Shown here piece after piece: positions 25,551 through 33,614 of a stretch of 64,000 nt of DNA. Under the pieces are notes generated by a model. That model was not told the DNA's origin and ran no database searches. It was given only the letters and a program-made list of their open reading frames with translations. The stretch comes from UA16 sp965661575 (GTDB taxonomy: Bacteria > Bacteroidota > Bacteroidia > Flavobacteriales_D > Sanyastnellaceae). Every line of letters starts with the position of its first letter. The stretch's first letter is position 1. The stretch is from contig CBFIEJ010000003.1 in NCBI GenBank assembly GCA_965661575.1, positions 1 to 64,000 on the forward strand. Reading direction: 5' to 3'. The translations under genes were made by a program, and so were the position numbers.

Positions 25551-26534
25551 TCAGAGTCGCTGCACTAAATCGGCGACGCGTGTAGCATAACCAGCCTCAT
25601 TGTCGTACCAACCAAAAACCTTCACCGTATTGCCCATTGCGACGGTTAGACCCGAATCAAAAATGCAACTGTGCGGGTTTCCAACGATGTCAACAGAGAC
25701 CAAAGGATCAGCTGAGAACTCCAACACACCATTCATTGCTCCATCAGCTGCAGACTTCATCGCGGCATTGACTTCTTCTGCAGTCACGTTGCGACTCAAG
25801 GTAGCTGTCAAATCCGTGATTGACCCGGTCGGCGTCGGAACGCGAACGGCCAAACCGTCCAGCTTTCCAGCCAGTGATGGCAGCACGAGACCTACCGCTT
25901 TTGCAGCACCCGTGGATGTTGGAATCATAGACAAAGCAGCTGCGCGAGCTCGACGCAAATCCTTGTGGGGGGCATCTTGCAAGCGTTGGTCGGCAGTGTA
26001 AGCATGAATGGTAGTGATCAAGCCGTGCTCCAAACCAAATGTGTCGTTCAACACCTTAGCCATTGGGGCGAGGCAATTGGTCGTGCAAGAGGCATTGGAA
26101 ACAATCTGATCATCGTTGGTCAGGATTTCATCGTTCACACCCAACACAACTGTTTTCAAGTCCCCTTTCGCCGGAGCGGAAATCACAACTTTCTTTGCCC
26201 CCGCCTCGATGTGCTTTGATGCACCATCCTTTGAAGCAAAAACACCGGTTGATTCGACCACAACATCTATCTCATGGCTCGACCAAGGCAAATCAGATGG
26301 ATTGCGTTCAGCACTGATGTGAACCACATTTCCGTTGATTTTGAGATTGCCTGCTTCCACTTCAACAGTGCCGTCAAAACGACCGTGGATGGAGTCGAAC
26401 TTTAACAAGTGAGCCAAAGTCTCAACATTGGTCAGGTCATTGATGGCAACGACATTCAAATCCGAGCGATGTAACATCTGACGAAATGCCAAACGTCCGA
26501 TGCGGCCGAAGCCATTGATAGCAACTTTTTTCAT
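25551..26534 (-). CDS. gap: Glyceraldehyde-3-phosphate dehydrogenase, type I
   Basis: A 327-residue enzyme with the NAD-binding GFGRIGRLAFRQM at the N-terminus, the catalytic cysteine 150 in SNASCTTNC, and the WYDNEAGYATRV block near the end. It oxidises glyceraldehyde-3-phosphate in glycolysis. The reading frame extends upstream to a TTG at 26609 that would overlap pfkA; the ATG at 26534 gives the canonical N-terminus. It follows pfkA by 34 bases and is probably co-transcribed with it. Confidence 0.97.
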   Translation of the reverse strand: MKKVAINGFGRIGRLAFRQMLHRSDLNVVAINDLTNVETLAHLLKFDSIHGRFDGTVEVEAGNLKINGNVVHISAERNPSDLPWSSHEIDVVVESTGVFASKDGASKHIEAGAKKVVISAPAKGDLKTVVLGVNDEILTNDDQIVSNASCTTNCLAPMAKVLNDTFGLEHGLITTIHAYTADQRLQDAPHKDLRRARAAALSMIPTSTGAAKAVGLVLPSLAGKLDGLAVRVPTPTGSITDLTATLSRNVTAEEVNAAMKSAADGAMNGVLEFSADPLVSVDIVGNPHSCIFDSGLTVAMGNTVKVFGWYDNEAGYATRVADLVQRL

Positions 26535-26568
26535 ATTAATAGGGGAATGTTTCAATAGATGGGACCAA

Positions 26569-27540
26569 TCAAATGGACAATATTTTTGCGATGCGAACCT
26601 CGTCCTCAAGGCTCGCTGTCTTATTCTTTACAGCCTCTTCGAAAGGAAAGAAAACGAGTTGATCGTTTACGACTCCGGCCATTACGTTCTTCTTACCAGA
26701 CAACAATCCTTCCACAGCCGATACGCCGAGTCGAGAGGCAAGCACGCGATCCGAACACGATGGATCACCGCCTCGTTGCAGGTGACCAAGAACAGTCACT
26801 CGCGTCTCATAGGCATTGTCTAGGCTGTGAACTTTCTTGGCGATCTCGAAGGCTCCACCTTCAGGATGGCCCTCTGCCACGATCACAATGCTGGAAGTTT
26901 TGTTCGATGCTTGCCCAAGTTTCAGAATCTCCACTAGATCTTCAATGGTAATCTCACTTTCCTTGGTCATGACTGCCACTGCTCCTGTCGCGATGCCCGC
27001 ATTCAGCGCAATAAAACCGCTATCACGGCCCATGACCTCTACAAAGAACAAACGGTTGTGACTATCAGCTGTATCTCGAATCTTATCCACGGCTTCGACG
27101 ACCGTATTTGTTGCGGAATCAAAGCCAATGGTAAAATCGCTACCTGACAAATCATTGTCGATGGTGCCTGGAATTCCAATCACAGGGAAACCCGTCTCCT
27201 TGCTGAAAAGCATGGCTCCTGTAAAAGTGCCGTTGCCGCCAATGACGACCAATGCGTCCACACCTTGCTCCACCAGTTGTTGGTGAGCCTTCCTTCGCCC
27301 TTGCTCATCTCGGAACTCTTCACAACGCGCCGATTTCAAAATCGTTCCGCCTCGTCCAAGAATTTTGGCAACTGAACGAACGTGCAACCGTTTGAAATCT
27401 CCGGCGATCAAGCCTTGAAACCCTTGAAAAACACCAACGGCTTCGCAATTGTGATATACGGCTGTACGCACCACAGCGCGTATAGCAGCGTTCATACCAG
27501 GTGCGTCACCTCCAGACGTTAAAACTGCAATTTTCTTCAT
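26569..27540 (-). CDS. pfkA: ATP-dependent 6-phosphofructokinase
   Basis: A 323-residue PfkA. The nucleotide loop TSGGDAPGMNAAIRAVV is at the N-terminus, followed by GGNGTFTGA, the catalytic aspartate in GTIDNDLSGSDFTIGFD, and VEVMGRDSGFIAL. It phosphorylates fructose-6-phosphate in glycolysis. The ATG at 27540 is chosen over one at 27573 because it begins the family N-terminus. The gene is divergent from the NUDIX-type regulator, and a dyad lies between them. Confidence 0.96.
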   Translation of the reverse strand: MKKIAVLTSGGDAPGMNAAIRAVVRTAVYHNCEAVGVFQGFQGLIAGDFKRLHVRSVAKILGRGGTILKSARCEEFRDEQGRRKAHQQLVEQGVDALVVIGGNGTFTGAMLFSKETGFPVIGIPGTIDNDLSGSDFTIGFDSATNTVVEAVDKIRDTADSHNRLFFVEVMGRDSGFIALNAGIATGAVAVMTKESEITIEDLVEILKLGQASNKTSSIVIVAEGHPEGGAFEIAKKVHSLDNAYETRVTVLGHLQRGGDPSCSDRVLASRLGVSAVEGLLSGKKNVMAGVVNDQLVFFPFEEAVKNKTASLEDEVRIAKILSI

Positions 27541-27584
27541 CAATAAATCGTCATGTAAATCATCGTTCGTCATTAGAACGGCCG

Positions 27585-27615
27585 CGAATATAGCTCCAAT
27601 AACGAACTCTCACAA
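27585..27615 (-). promoter_or_regulatory. Candidate pfkA-gap promoter
   Basis: The minus strand has TTG at 27615-27613, a 20-base spacer, then TATATTCG at 27592-27585, one mismatch to TAnnTTTG. The ATGs at 27573 and 27540 lie 11 and 44 bases downstream. The inverted repeat at 27618-27638 sits just upstream of the TTG. Confidence 0.45.
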
Positions 27616-27617
27616 TG

Positions 27618-27638
27618 TAAGTGTATAAATTACACATA
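27618..27638. promoter_or_regulatory. Inverted repeat, candidate operator of the NUDIX-type regulator
   Basis: A 21-base dyad of form TA-N-GTGTA-N5-TACAC-N-TA with perfect 5-base inner arms. It lies between the divergent pfkA-gap and regulator genes, directly upstream of the pfkA -33 element and about 21 bases upstream of the regulator -7 box. An odd number of bases and arm centres one helical turn apart suit a dimeric winged-helix protein. That the adjacent regulator binds here is inference. Confidence 0.5.
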
Positions 27639-27658
27639 GGTAAGCGCTGATAATATTG

Positions 27659-27666
27659 TACTTTTG
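27659..27666 (+). promoter_or_regulatory. -7 promoter element of the NUDIX-type regulator
   Basis: TACTTTTG matches TAnnTTTG exactly and ends 5 bases before the ATG at 27672, so a leaderless mRNA is predicted. No TTG is seen at the expected -33 distance; the dyad ends 20 bases upstream, so activation by a bound protein is possible. Confidence 0.5.
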
Positions 27667-27671
27667 ACACT

Positions 27672-28373
27672 ATGTCGCTACCACAATCCCTTCATCTCTC
27701 CGTTGACTGCGTTGTTTTCGGCTATGACGACGATGGTCTAAAAGTTCTTCTTATCAATCAGAAAACAGCTGCGAGCGACGAAGACTCCGAACCGATGTCA
27801 CAATTGCCAGGAGACCTCATTCTCTTGGATGAAGGACTTGACCAAGCAGCTGAGCGCGTCCTATTCGAGCTCACGCAGATTGAAGGCGTATTTCTGAAAC
27901 AGTTCATGGCATTTGGAGATCCTGAACGAGTCAAAGACCTCAAAGACCGAGCTTGGCTTCAATCAGTTCGAAACCTCCCGGACCAACGGGTTGTCACTGT
28001 TGGCTACTACGGATTGGTGAGTTTGCAAGACTTTGACCCCCAACCCGCCTCGTTTGCTGGAGGCGTCAATTGGGTTGACTTGGCCGACGTTGGGGCGCTT
28101 GCTTTTGATCACAATTTCATTTTAGCTCAGGCTTTTGATACGCTAAAAGAGCAATTGGAAAGTCAGCACATCAGCTTTGAGCTGCTTCCCAAAAAATTTA
28201 CATTGACCCAATTGCAGGCGCTTTATGAAATCGTCCTGGATAAGAAACTGGACAAAAGAAACTTCCGTAAAAACGTAAAGAAGATGACGCACGTCGTTCC
28301 GTTGGATGAGAAACAAACCGGGGTAATGCACAAACCGGCGCAATTATTCAGCTATGAACCTCGAAAAAATTGA
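27672..28373 (+). CDS. NUDIX-type transcriptional regulator (NrtR/AraR-like)
   Basis: A 233-residue protein. The N-terminal NUDIX-like domain (SVDCVVFGYDDDGLKVLLI, then LPGDLI where a NUDIX box would begin) lacks the catalytic GX5EX7REUXEEXGU glutamates: it reads LDEGLDQAAERVLFELTQIEG. The C-terminal winged helix is KKFTLTQLQALYEIVL followed by the KRNFRKNVKKM recognition region. In Bacteroidota such proteins control sugar operons by sensing a sugar or its derivative. It heads a rightward operon with a CotH-like protein and a GH13 amylase and is divergent from pfkA-gap, so alpha-glucan use is the likely regulon. Confidence 0.88.
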   Translation: MSLPQSLHLSVDCVVFGYDDDGLKVLLINQKTAASDEDSEPMSQLPGDLILLDEGLDQAAERVLFELTQIEGVFLKQFMAFGDPERVKDLKDRAWLQSVRNLPDQRVVTVGYYGLVSLQDFDPQPASFAGGVNWVDLADVGALAFDHNFILAQAFDTLKEQLESQHISFELLPKKFTLTQLQALYEIVLDKKLDKRNFRKNVKKMTHVVPLDEKQTGVMHKPAQLFSYEPRKN

Positions 28374-28375
28374 CG

Positions 28376-30691
28376 ATGTCACACCGCAATGCGCACCTCT
28401 TTCTTCTCCTCTTCGGACTCATTGCACCCTGCTCTGCGCAAAATTTGTTCGAGCACCCCGATGAAGGTGCCCCCTTTCTTTCTGAAACACTGCCCTCGAT
28501 TCACATCGAATGCGGAGATGCTTTGGCTTGGATGTTTGAAGAAGAAAACTGGTATTCCAATGTTGAGCATCCGGCTACTTTTACCTTTGTTTCGACCGAA
28601 GGAACGGAAGTTGTAGAAGAAGTTGGCTTTCGTCTTCGGGGCAACACCTCAAGAGCGGCAGCCAAGAAATCATTCAAGATTGCGTTCAACTCGTTTGATC
28701 CTGAGGCCAGTTGGCAGGGCCTAAAAAAACTGAATCTCAATGGCGAACATAACGACCCGAGTGCAATGCGCGCTCGGCTTGTTTGGGAAAGCTTTCGTGA
28801 CGCAGGAATTCCCGTATCCCGCAGCACGCATTGCAAACTCTTCATCAATGGAGATTACTACGGTATTTATTTGAGCAGCGAACACCTCAACGGACGTTGG
28901 CTAGACCGACGATTTCCTTGGGGCCACGGAAATCTATGGAAATGCACCTACCCCGCAGATTTGACGTTTATCAGCGATGACCCAGAAGACTATAAGTTCA
29001 CCCCTAGCTGGTCCGAACAAAGGGTTTACGAACTGAAAACCAATGAATCCCAGGACGACTATTCGGCACTCGCTTCATTCATTGATGTTTTGAACAATTC
29101 CACGGACGCCGAATTGCCCTGTGCCCTGGAAGCTGTTTTTGACGTCGAGGGCTACTTAAAAGTCATGGCCGGCGAAATTTTGATTGGGCACTGGGACAAC
29201 TACATCGGGAACAAGAACAACTTCTACTTGTACCAAAGGAGTTTTGACAATCGCCTGATGTACCTGCCTTATGATGCCGACAACACAATGGGCATTCAAT
29301 GGTATGGCGAATGGACCACACAGAACCCCTACGCCTGGACCGATTCTGACAGTCGACCTTTGTACAGTCGAATCTTGGGAAATGAGGAATACCGCGAACG
29401 ATTTTCATGGTACCTGAATTGGTGGATGGAAAATTGGCTCATTCCCGACTGGGCGTTGATGCGAGGCGAATGGTTACAGAGCCTGATCAATGAGGGGATC
29501 GAGCAGGACTCATTCTATGGATTGGATTATGGCTTCACACCTGATGCATTTGCATCCTCACTCACCGAATCTTGGGGTGGGCACGTTGCACACGGTATCG
29601 TGCCCTTCATTGAATCAAGAAACGAATGGGCCGAGCTTCAGCTGGAACCCTACTCTGGCAGTCCTTCCCCCATGGTCAATGCGTGGGCGCAAGGTCCGAT
29701 CTTGAATGACACAGTGCTCGTTCAGGCTTGGGCTCATGAAGCGCAAAATTCTGATGCTTGGAATCTCACAGCATTCATCGAATTCCCCGACGGAGTTTCC
29801 ACCACTGCACCGATGACAATGGTTCCCAATCAAGATCATGGTTTGCGATGGGAAATCAGCGTTCCAATGAATGGCGCAACATTCGCTCATTGGCAGGTTC
29901 TCGCCACCACTCCATCCGGCACAACTATGCAGTCACCGTGCGTACCGCGAAAGATTTGGAATTCAATCGCTGCAAATTCAATCGTCATCAACGAGGTTAT
30001 TGCCAAGAACAGTGCTGTTTTGGCCGATTCAGAAGGCGACTTTCAAGACTGGGTTGAGTTGTACAATGCTGGCAGCGAAGCCGTCAATCTCGAGTCTTTT
30101 TTCCTCAGCAACCGATGGTCAGATCCGAGTCGGTGGGCTCTACCGAGTGTCACCCTGGATCCAGGTGGTCATCTATTGATTTGGTGCGATGATGAAGCAT
30201 CTGAGGGCCCGCTGCATGCTTCATTCACCCTGAGCGCTTCAAGTGACGAAATGTTTCTGTTTCAGCTGGAGGACGATGAATGGCGACTGCATGATTCCAT
30301 TGCTTGGGTGAATGCACCGGTAAACAACTCTTACGGTAGATCGTATGATGGATCAGAACAATGGATTTGGTTCGAACATTTGAGCGCCAATCCACCCACT
30401 CCCAATGCTCCAAATGGCTTGCCCCTCAATGCAGCAGACGGCATGATCAACGAAGCTGATGCAACTTGGCAAGAATTTGCAGCCCGCCACACCGTTTTCA
30501 CGGAACCTTCCTTTGTTTTGCCTTTTTACTCCAGTTGGAAAATCTTGAGCAACGATGGGAAGGTCATCTGCGATGGACAAGGACATGAATTTCAGTGCCA
30601 TCAGCTCGGAGTAGGAATATTCTTTTTTCAATATTATGATGAGGTGAATAACCTCCACGGCACGATGCGTTTCATCGTCTCAAATCAATGA
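28376..30691 (+). CDS. Secreted CotH-kinase-like protein with lamin-tail domain and T9SS-like C-terminus
   Basis: A 771-residue exported protein. A signal peptide (LFLLLFGLIAPCSAQ) is followed by a CotH-type kinase domain to about residue 380, with RLRGNTSRAAAKKSFKI, KKLNLNGEHNDPSAMR, HWDNYIGNKNNFYLYQ and the metal-binding YDADNTMG. A lamin-tail domain follows (SIVINEVIAKN, DWVELYNAGSEAVNL), and the end resembles a T9SS sorting domain. Spore CotH is an atypical protein kinase; homologues in other bacteria are uncharacterised. The start is the ATG at 28376, two bases after the regulator stop. The amylase gene follows after 4 bases. Confidence 0.85.
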   Translation: MSHRNAHLFLLLFGLIAPCSAQNLFEHPDEGAPFLSETLPSIHIECGDALAWMFEEENWYSNVEHPATFTFVSTEGTEVVEEVGFRLRGNTSRAAAKKSFKIAFNSFDPEASWQGLKKLNLNGEHNDPSAMRARLVWESFRDAGIPVSRSTHCKLFINGDYYGIYLSSEHLNGRWLDRRFPWGHGNLWKCTYPADLTFISDDPEDYKFTPSWSEQRVYELKTNESQDDYSALASFIDVLNNSTDAELPCALEAVFDVEGYLKVMAGEILIGHWDNYIGNKNNFYLYQRSFDNRLMYLPYDADNTMGIQWYGEWTTQNPYAWTDSDSRPLYSRILGNEEYRERFSWYLNWWMENWLIPDWALMRGEWLQSLINEGIEQDSFYGLDYGFTPDAFASSLTESWGGHVAHGIVPFIESRNEWAELQLEPYSGSPSPMVNAWAQGPILNDTVLVQAWAHEAQNSDAWNLTAFIEFPDGVSTTAPMTMVPNQDHGLRWEISVPMNGATFAHWQVLATTPSGTTMQSPCVPRKIWNSIAANSIVINEVIAKNSAVLADSEGDFQDWVELYNAGSEAVNLESFFLSNRWSDPSRWALPSVTLDPGGHLLIWCDDEASEGPLHASFTLSASSDEMFLFQLEDDEWRLHDSIAWVNAPVNNSYGRSYDGSEQWIWFEHLSANPPTPNAPNGLPLNAADGMINEADATWQEFAARHTVFTEPSFVLPFYSSWKILSNDGKVICDGQGHEFQCHQLGVGIFFFQYYDEVNNLHGTMRFIVSNQ

Positions 30692-30695
30692 CACC

Positions 30696-33518
30696 ATGCC
30701 ACATTTTTTCGCTCTTCGTTCCCTATTCATCGCACTGACGCTTGTCCCAATGCAACTCGTGTCACAAGTCATCTGGACAGAGCCCGCATTTCCTTCAGCG
30801 GCTGACCAGGTTGTTCTTCATTACAACAGCGCTCTTGGAAATGGCGAATTGCAAGGGGTGATCCCCGTCTACATTCATACAGGTGTGATTACCTCCAACA
30901 GCACAGGGCCCTCAGATTGGCAGCATGTTCAAACCGCTTGGGGAACTGCTGACGCTGATGCACTTTTGAATCCGGAAGGCGATGGGATTCACAGTTTCGA
31001 CTTCAACGGACTGTCGCTTGCTGATTATTACGGTATTGATGAAGGAGAAGAGATTGAAAGCTTGGCAATGGTCTTTCGAAATTCCACCGGTAGTTTGGTA
31101 GGTCGAGCAGAAGACAATTCCGACATCTTTTACACTGTGAGCAATGGAAGTTTCAGTGCTTCGCTCATGACGCCCGCATTGGGATATGCTGTGCTGACAA
31201 TCGATGAGGAATTCGAGATTTTCGGACAGGCAAGTGAGCCGTGCGATCTCAGTCTGTTGATCAATGGCGAAGTTGTAGCCACTGATTTCGGCTCAGAATT
31301 AGCCTATAGTTTTAGCGCTGCGGCAGGAGGGCAATACAACCTTGAATTGATAGCGGACAACGGCAGTTTGATCGCGAATGATCTTGGAAGCATAACTGTT
31401 CTACCCGTCAATCCCATCACTGGCTGGCCCACCGGAAACGGTCAGGACGGGATTGAATACCTCAGCGATTCATCCGTCAAGCTACAACTTCACGCTCCCG
31501 GAAAAGATTTTGTTTTCGCTGTGGGTGACTTCAACAATTGGGAACTTCGTTACGACTTTCTCATGACGCAAAGTCCTGATGGCAATAAGCACTGGATTGA
31601 AATTGACGGATTAACACCGGGAGAAGAATGCCGGTTTCATTACCACGTGATGCCCGACGACATGCGCATTGCAGACCCCTACTCTGAAAAAGTTCTCGAC
31701 CCGTGGAATGATGGATGGATTGCAAACGAAACCTATCCTGACCTTCTTGAGTTCCCGACGATGCTCACCGAGAATACACCCGTATCCGTCATTCAACCCG
31801 GGATGCCCGCATTCGATTGGACTGATCAGGCATTCACACAACCCGACCACGAATCCTTGGTGATCTATGAATTACTCGTGCGTGACTTCACCGATGAAGG
31901 GAATTTCCAGACCATTTTGGATACACTGGATTATCTCGATCGCCTGGGAATCAACGCCATCGAATTCATGCCCGTAAACGAATTCAATGGCAACGACAGC
32001 TGGGGGTACAACCCCACCTTCTTTTTTGCTTTGGACAAGGCTTACGGCACATCCGAAGTTTTCAAAACCCTCATCAATGAATGTCACAACCGGGGAATTG
32101 CCGTCTTGCTTGACATTGTTCTGAATCACGCGGATTATCCACACCCATTTTTAAAGCTCTACTGGGACGAAGAGAATTTTCAGCCGGCTGGCAACAATCC
32201 TTGGTTCAACACAGTAGCTCCCAATCCGGAGGCCTGGTTCTTTGATTGGAACCATGACAGCCCGAGGACGAAAGAACACATGAAGCGTATCCTACGGTAC
32301 TGGGTAAATGAATACCACATAGACGGTTATCGACTGGACTTTTCAAAGGGCATGACTCAAACGCCGGGAGATGGCAATGGTTACGATCAAAATCGCATTG
32401 ACTTGCTCAATGAATATGCCAACCACATCTGGCAGGACAATCCAGATCTGTATATGATTCTAGAACACTGGACTGAATTATCAGAACAACAAACACTGGT
32501 GAATGATGGATTTATGATTTGGGCCAATGCCACATACGACTACAGCGAAGCTGCGATGGGCTATCCCTCCAATCTCAGCTGGGCAAGCTATCAAAATCAA
32601 GGCATGAGCCAGCCCGGAGTCATTTCCTACCCTGAGAGCCACGATGAAGAAAGAATCATTTATAAAGCTCTCGAGTTTGGCAACGGCTCAGGAGCCTATC
32701 AAACCAGCGAATTGAACACCGCATTGGAGCGAATGGAAGCCCTTCAATGCTTCAACATTCTGCTTCCTGGACCAAAATTGATTTGGCAATTTGAAGAGTT
32801 AGGATACGACTACTCAATCAACACCTGCAGCGACGGAGTGACAATCAGTGAAAACTGCCGGACAGAAGCAAAACCCGTGCGCTGGGATTATCGGGACAAT
32901 CCAAATCGTTATCGCATCCACGAGGTGATTTCCGGATTGTGCAAACTCAAACACGAACATCCAAGTACGTTCAACACAAACAATTACAATTGGGACGTGG
33001 GAGGTTATGGAAAGCGCCTGCATCTAAATGGCAGCATGAACGCCACGGTGGTCGCCAACTTCAAGGTTGATGGCATTGAAATGATTCCAGGCTTTCAACA
33101 CACCGGCCAATGGTGGGATTATTTCACAGGAGAGTCTTTCACCGTTTCAGATGTGAATGCCTTCATGTCTTTTGCCCCCGGCGAGTATCACGTTTATGTG
33201 GATGAAGCGTTGGACTTCCCCTCAACGTCACCTGAACTCCCTCTCCACTCTGCGAAGCGTTCCAATTCCCTGTTCCCCAATCCGGCAACGACCAGAACAA
33301 CATGGAATGTTCCTCTCAATCCTCAAGCAAACTATGAATTTAGAATGTCCAACCACCTTGGACAAACCGTGAGCCAACAGGTCAGGCAACACCTGTCTGG
33401 TGATGGACAATCGCTTGAAGTAGAATGTGGCAACCTTTCTGATGGTATCTATCACGTCGAAGTCACGCAAGGCCATCTTCGATTCACAAATCAATTGGTG
33501 CTGCAGAGGACACGTTGA
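30696..33518 (+). CDS. Secreted GH13 alpha-amylase with T9SS sorting domain
   Basis: A 940-residue exported glycosidase. A signal peptide is followed by N-terminal beta-sandwich domains, including a CBM48-like segment (VFAVGDFNNWE). The GH13 barrel shows region I DIVLNH, nucleophile D548 in DGYRLDF, acid-base E590 in ILEHW, and D650 in ESHDEER. The last 80 residues (SLFPNPATTRTTW to the end) are a type A T9SS sorting domain. It should hydrolyse alpha-1,4-glucan outside the cell. It ends the regulator-CotH-amylase operon and is followed by a terminator-like hairpin. Confidence 0.94.
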   Translation: MPHFFALRSLFIALTLVPMQLVSQVIWTEPAFPSAADQVVLHYNSALGNGELQGVIPVYIHTGVITSNSTGPSDWQHVQTAWGTADADALLNPEGDGIHSFDFNGLSLADYYGIDEGEEIESLAMVFRNSTGSLVGRAEDNSDIFYTVSNGSFSASLMTPALGYAVLTIDEEFEIFGQASEPCDLSLLINGEVVATDFGSELAYSFSAAAGGQYNLELIADNGSLIANDLGSITVLPVNPITGWPTGNGQDGIEYLSDSSVKLQLHAPGKDFVFAVGDFNNWELRYDFLMTQSPDGNKHWIEIDGLTPGEECRFHYHVMPDDMRIADPYSEKVLDPWNDGWIANETYPDLLEFPTMLTENTPVSVIQPGMPAFDWTDQAFTQPDHESLVIYELLVRDFTDEGNFQTILDTLDYLDRLGINAIEFMPVNEFNGNDSWGYNPTFFFALDKAYGTSEVFKTLINECHNRGIAVLLDIVLNHADYPHPFLKLYWDEENFQPAGNNPWFNTVAPNPEAWFFDWNHDSPRTKEHMKRILRYWVNEYHIDGYRLDFSKGMTQTPGDGNGYDQNRIDLLNEYANHIWQDNPDLYMILEHWTELSEQQTLVNDGFMIWANATYDYSEAAMGYPSNLSWASYQNQGMSQPGVISYPESHDEERIIYKALEFGNGSGAYQTSELNTALERMEALQCFNILLPGPKLIWQFEELGYDYSINTCSDGVTISENCRTEAKPVRWDYRDNPNRYRIHEVISGLCKLKHEHPSTFNTNNYNWDVGGYGKRLHLNGSMNATVVANFKVDGIEMIPGFQHTGQWWDYFTGESFTVSDVNAFMSFAPGEYHVYVDEALDFPSTSPELPLHSAKRSNSLFPNPATTRTTWNVPLNPQANYEFRMSNHLGQTVSQQVRQHLSGDGQSLEVECGNLSDGIYHVEVTQGHLRFTNQLVLQRTR

Positions 33519-33519
33519 T

Positions 33520-33546
33520 AAAAACAGCACACTTCGTGTTGTTTTT
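33520..33546 (+). terminator. Hairpin with U tract between the amylase and susC
   Basis: An 11-bp stem (33520-33530 with 33536-33546, one G-U pair) encloses a 5-base loop, and its 3' arm ends in five T residues. It starts one base after the amylase stop codon and 69 bases before susC. It could end the upstream operon or act as a partial terminator that lowers readthrough into susCD. Confidence 0.7.
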
Positions 33547-33614
33547 ACACCTTTTGTTTTTCTACATTGCACAGTGCTTCCATTTGCACACCACGTCGCA
33601 CTTAAAACCACTCC

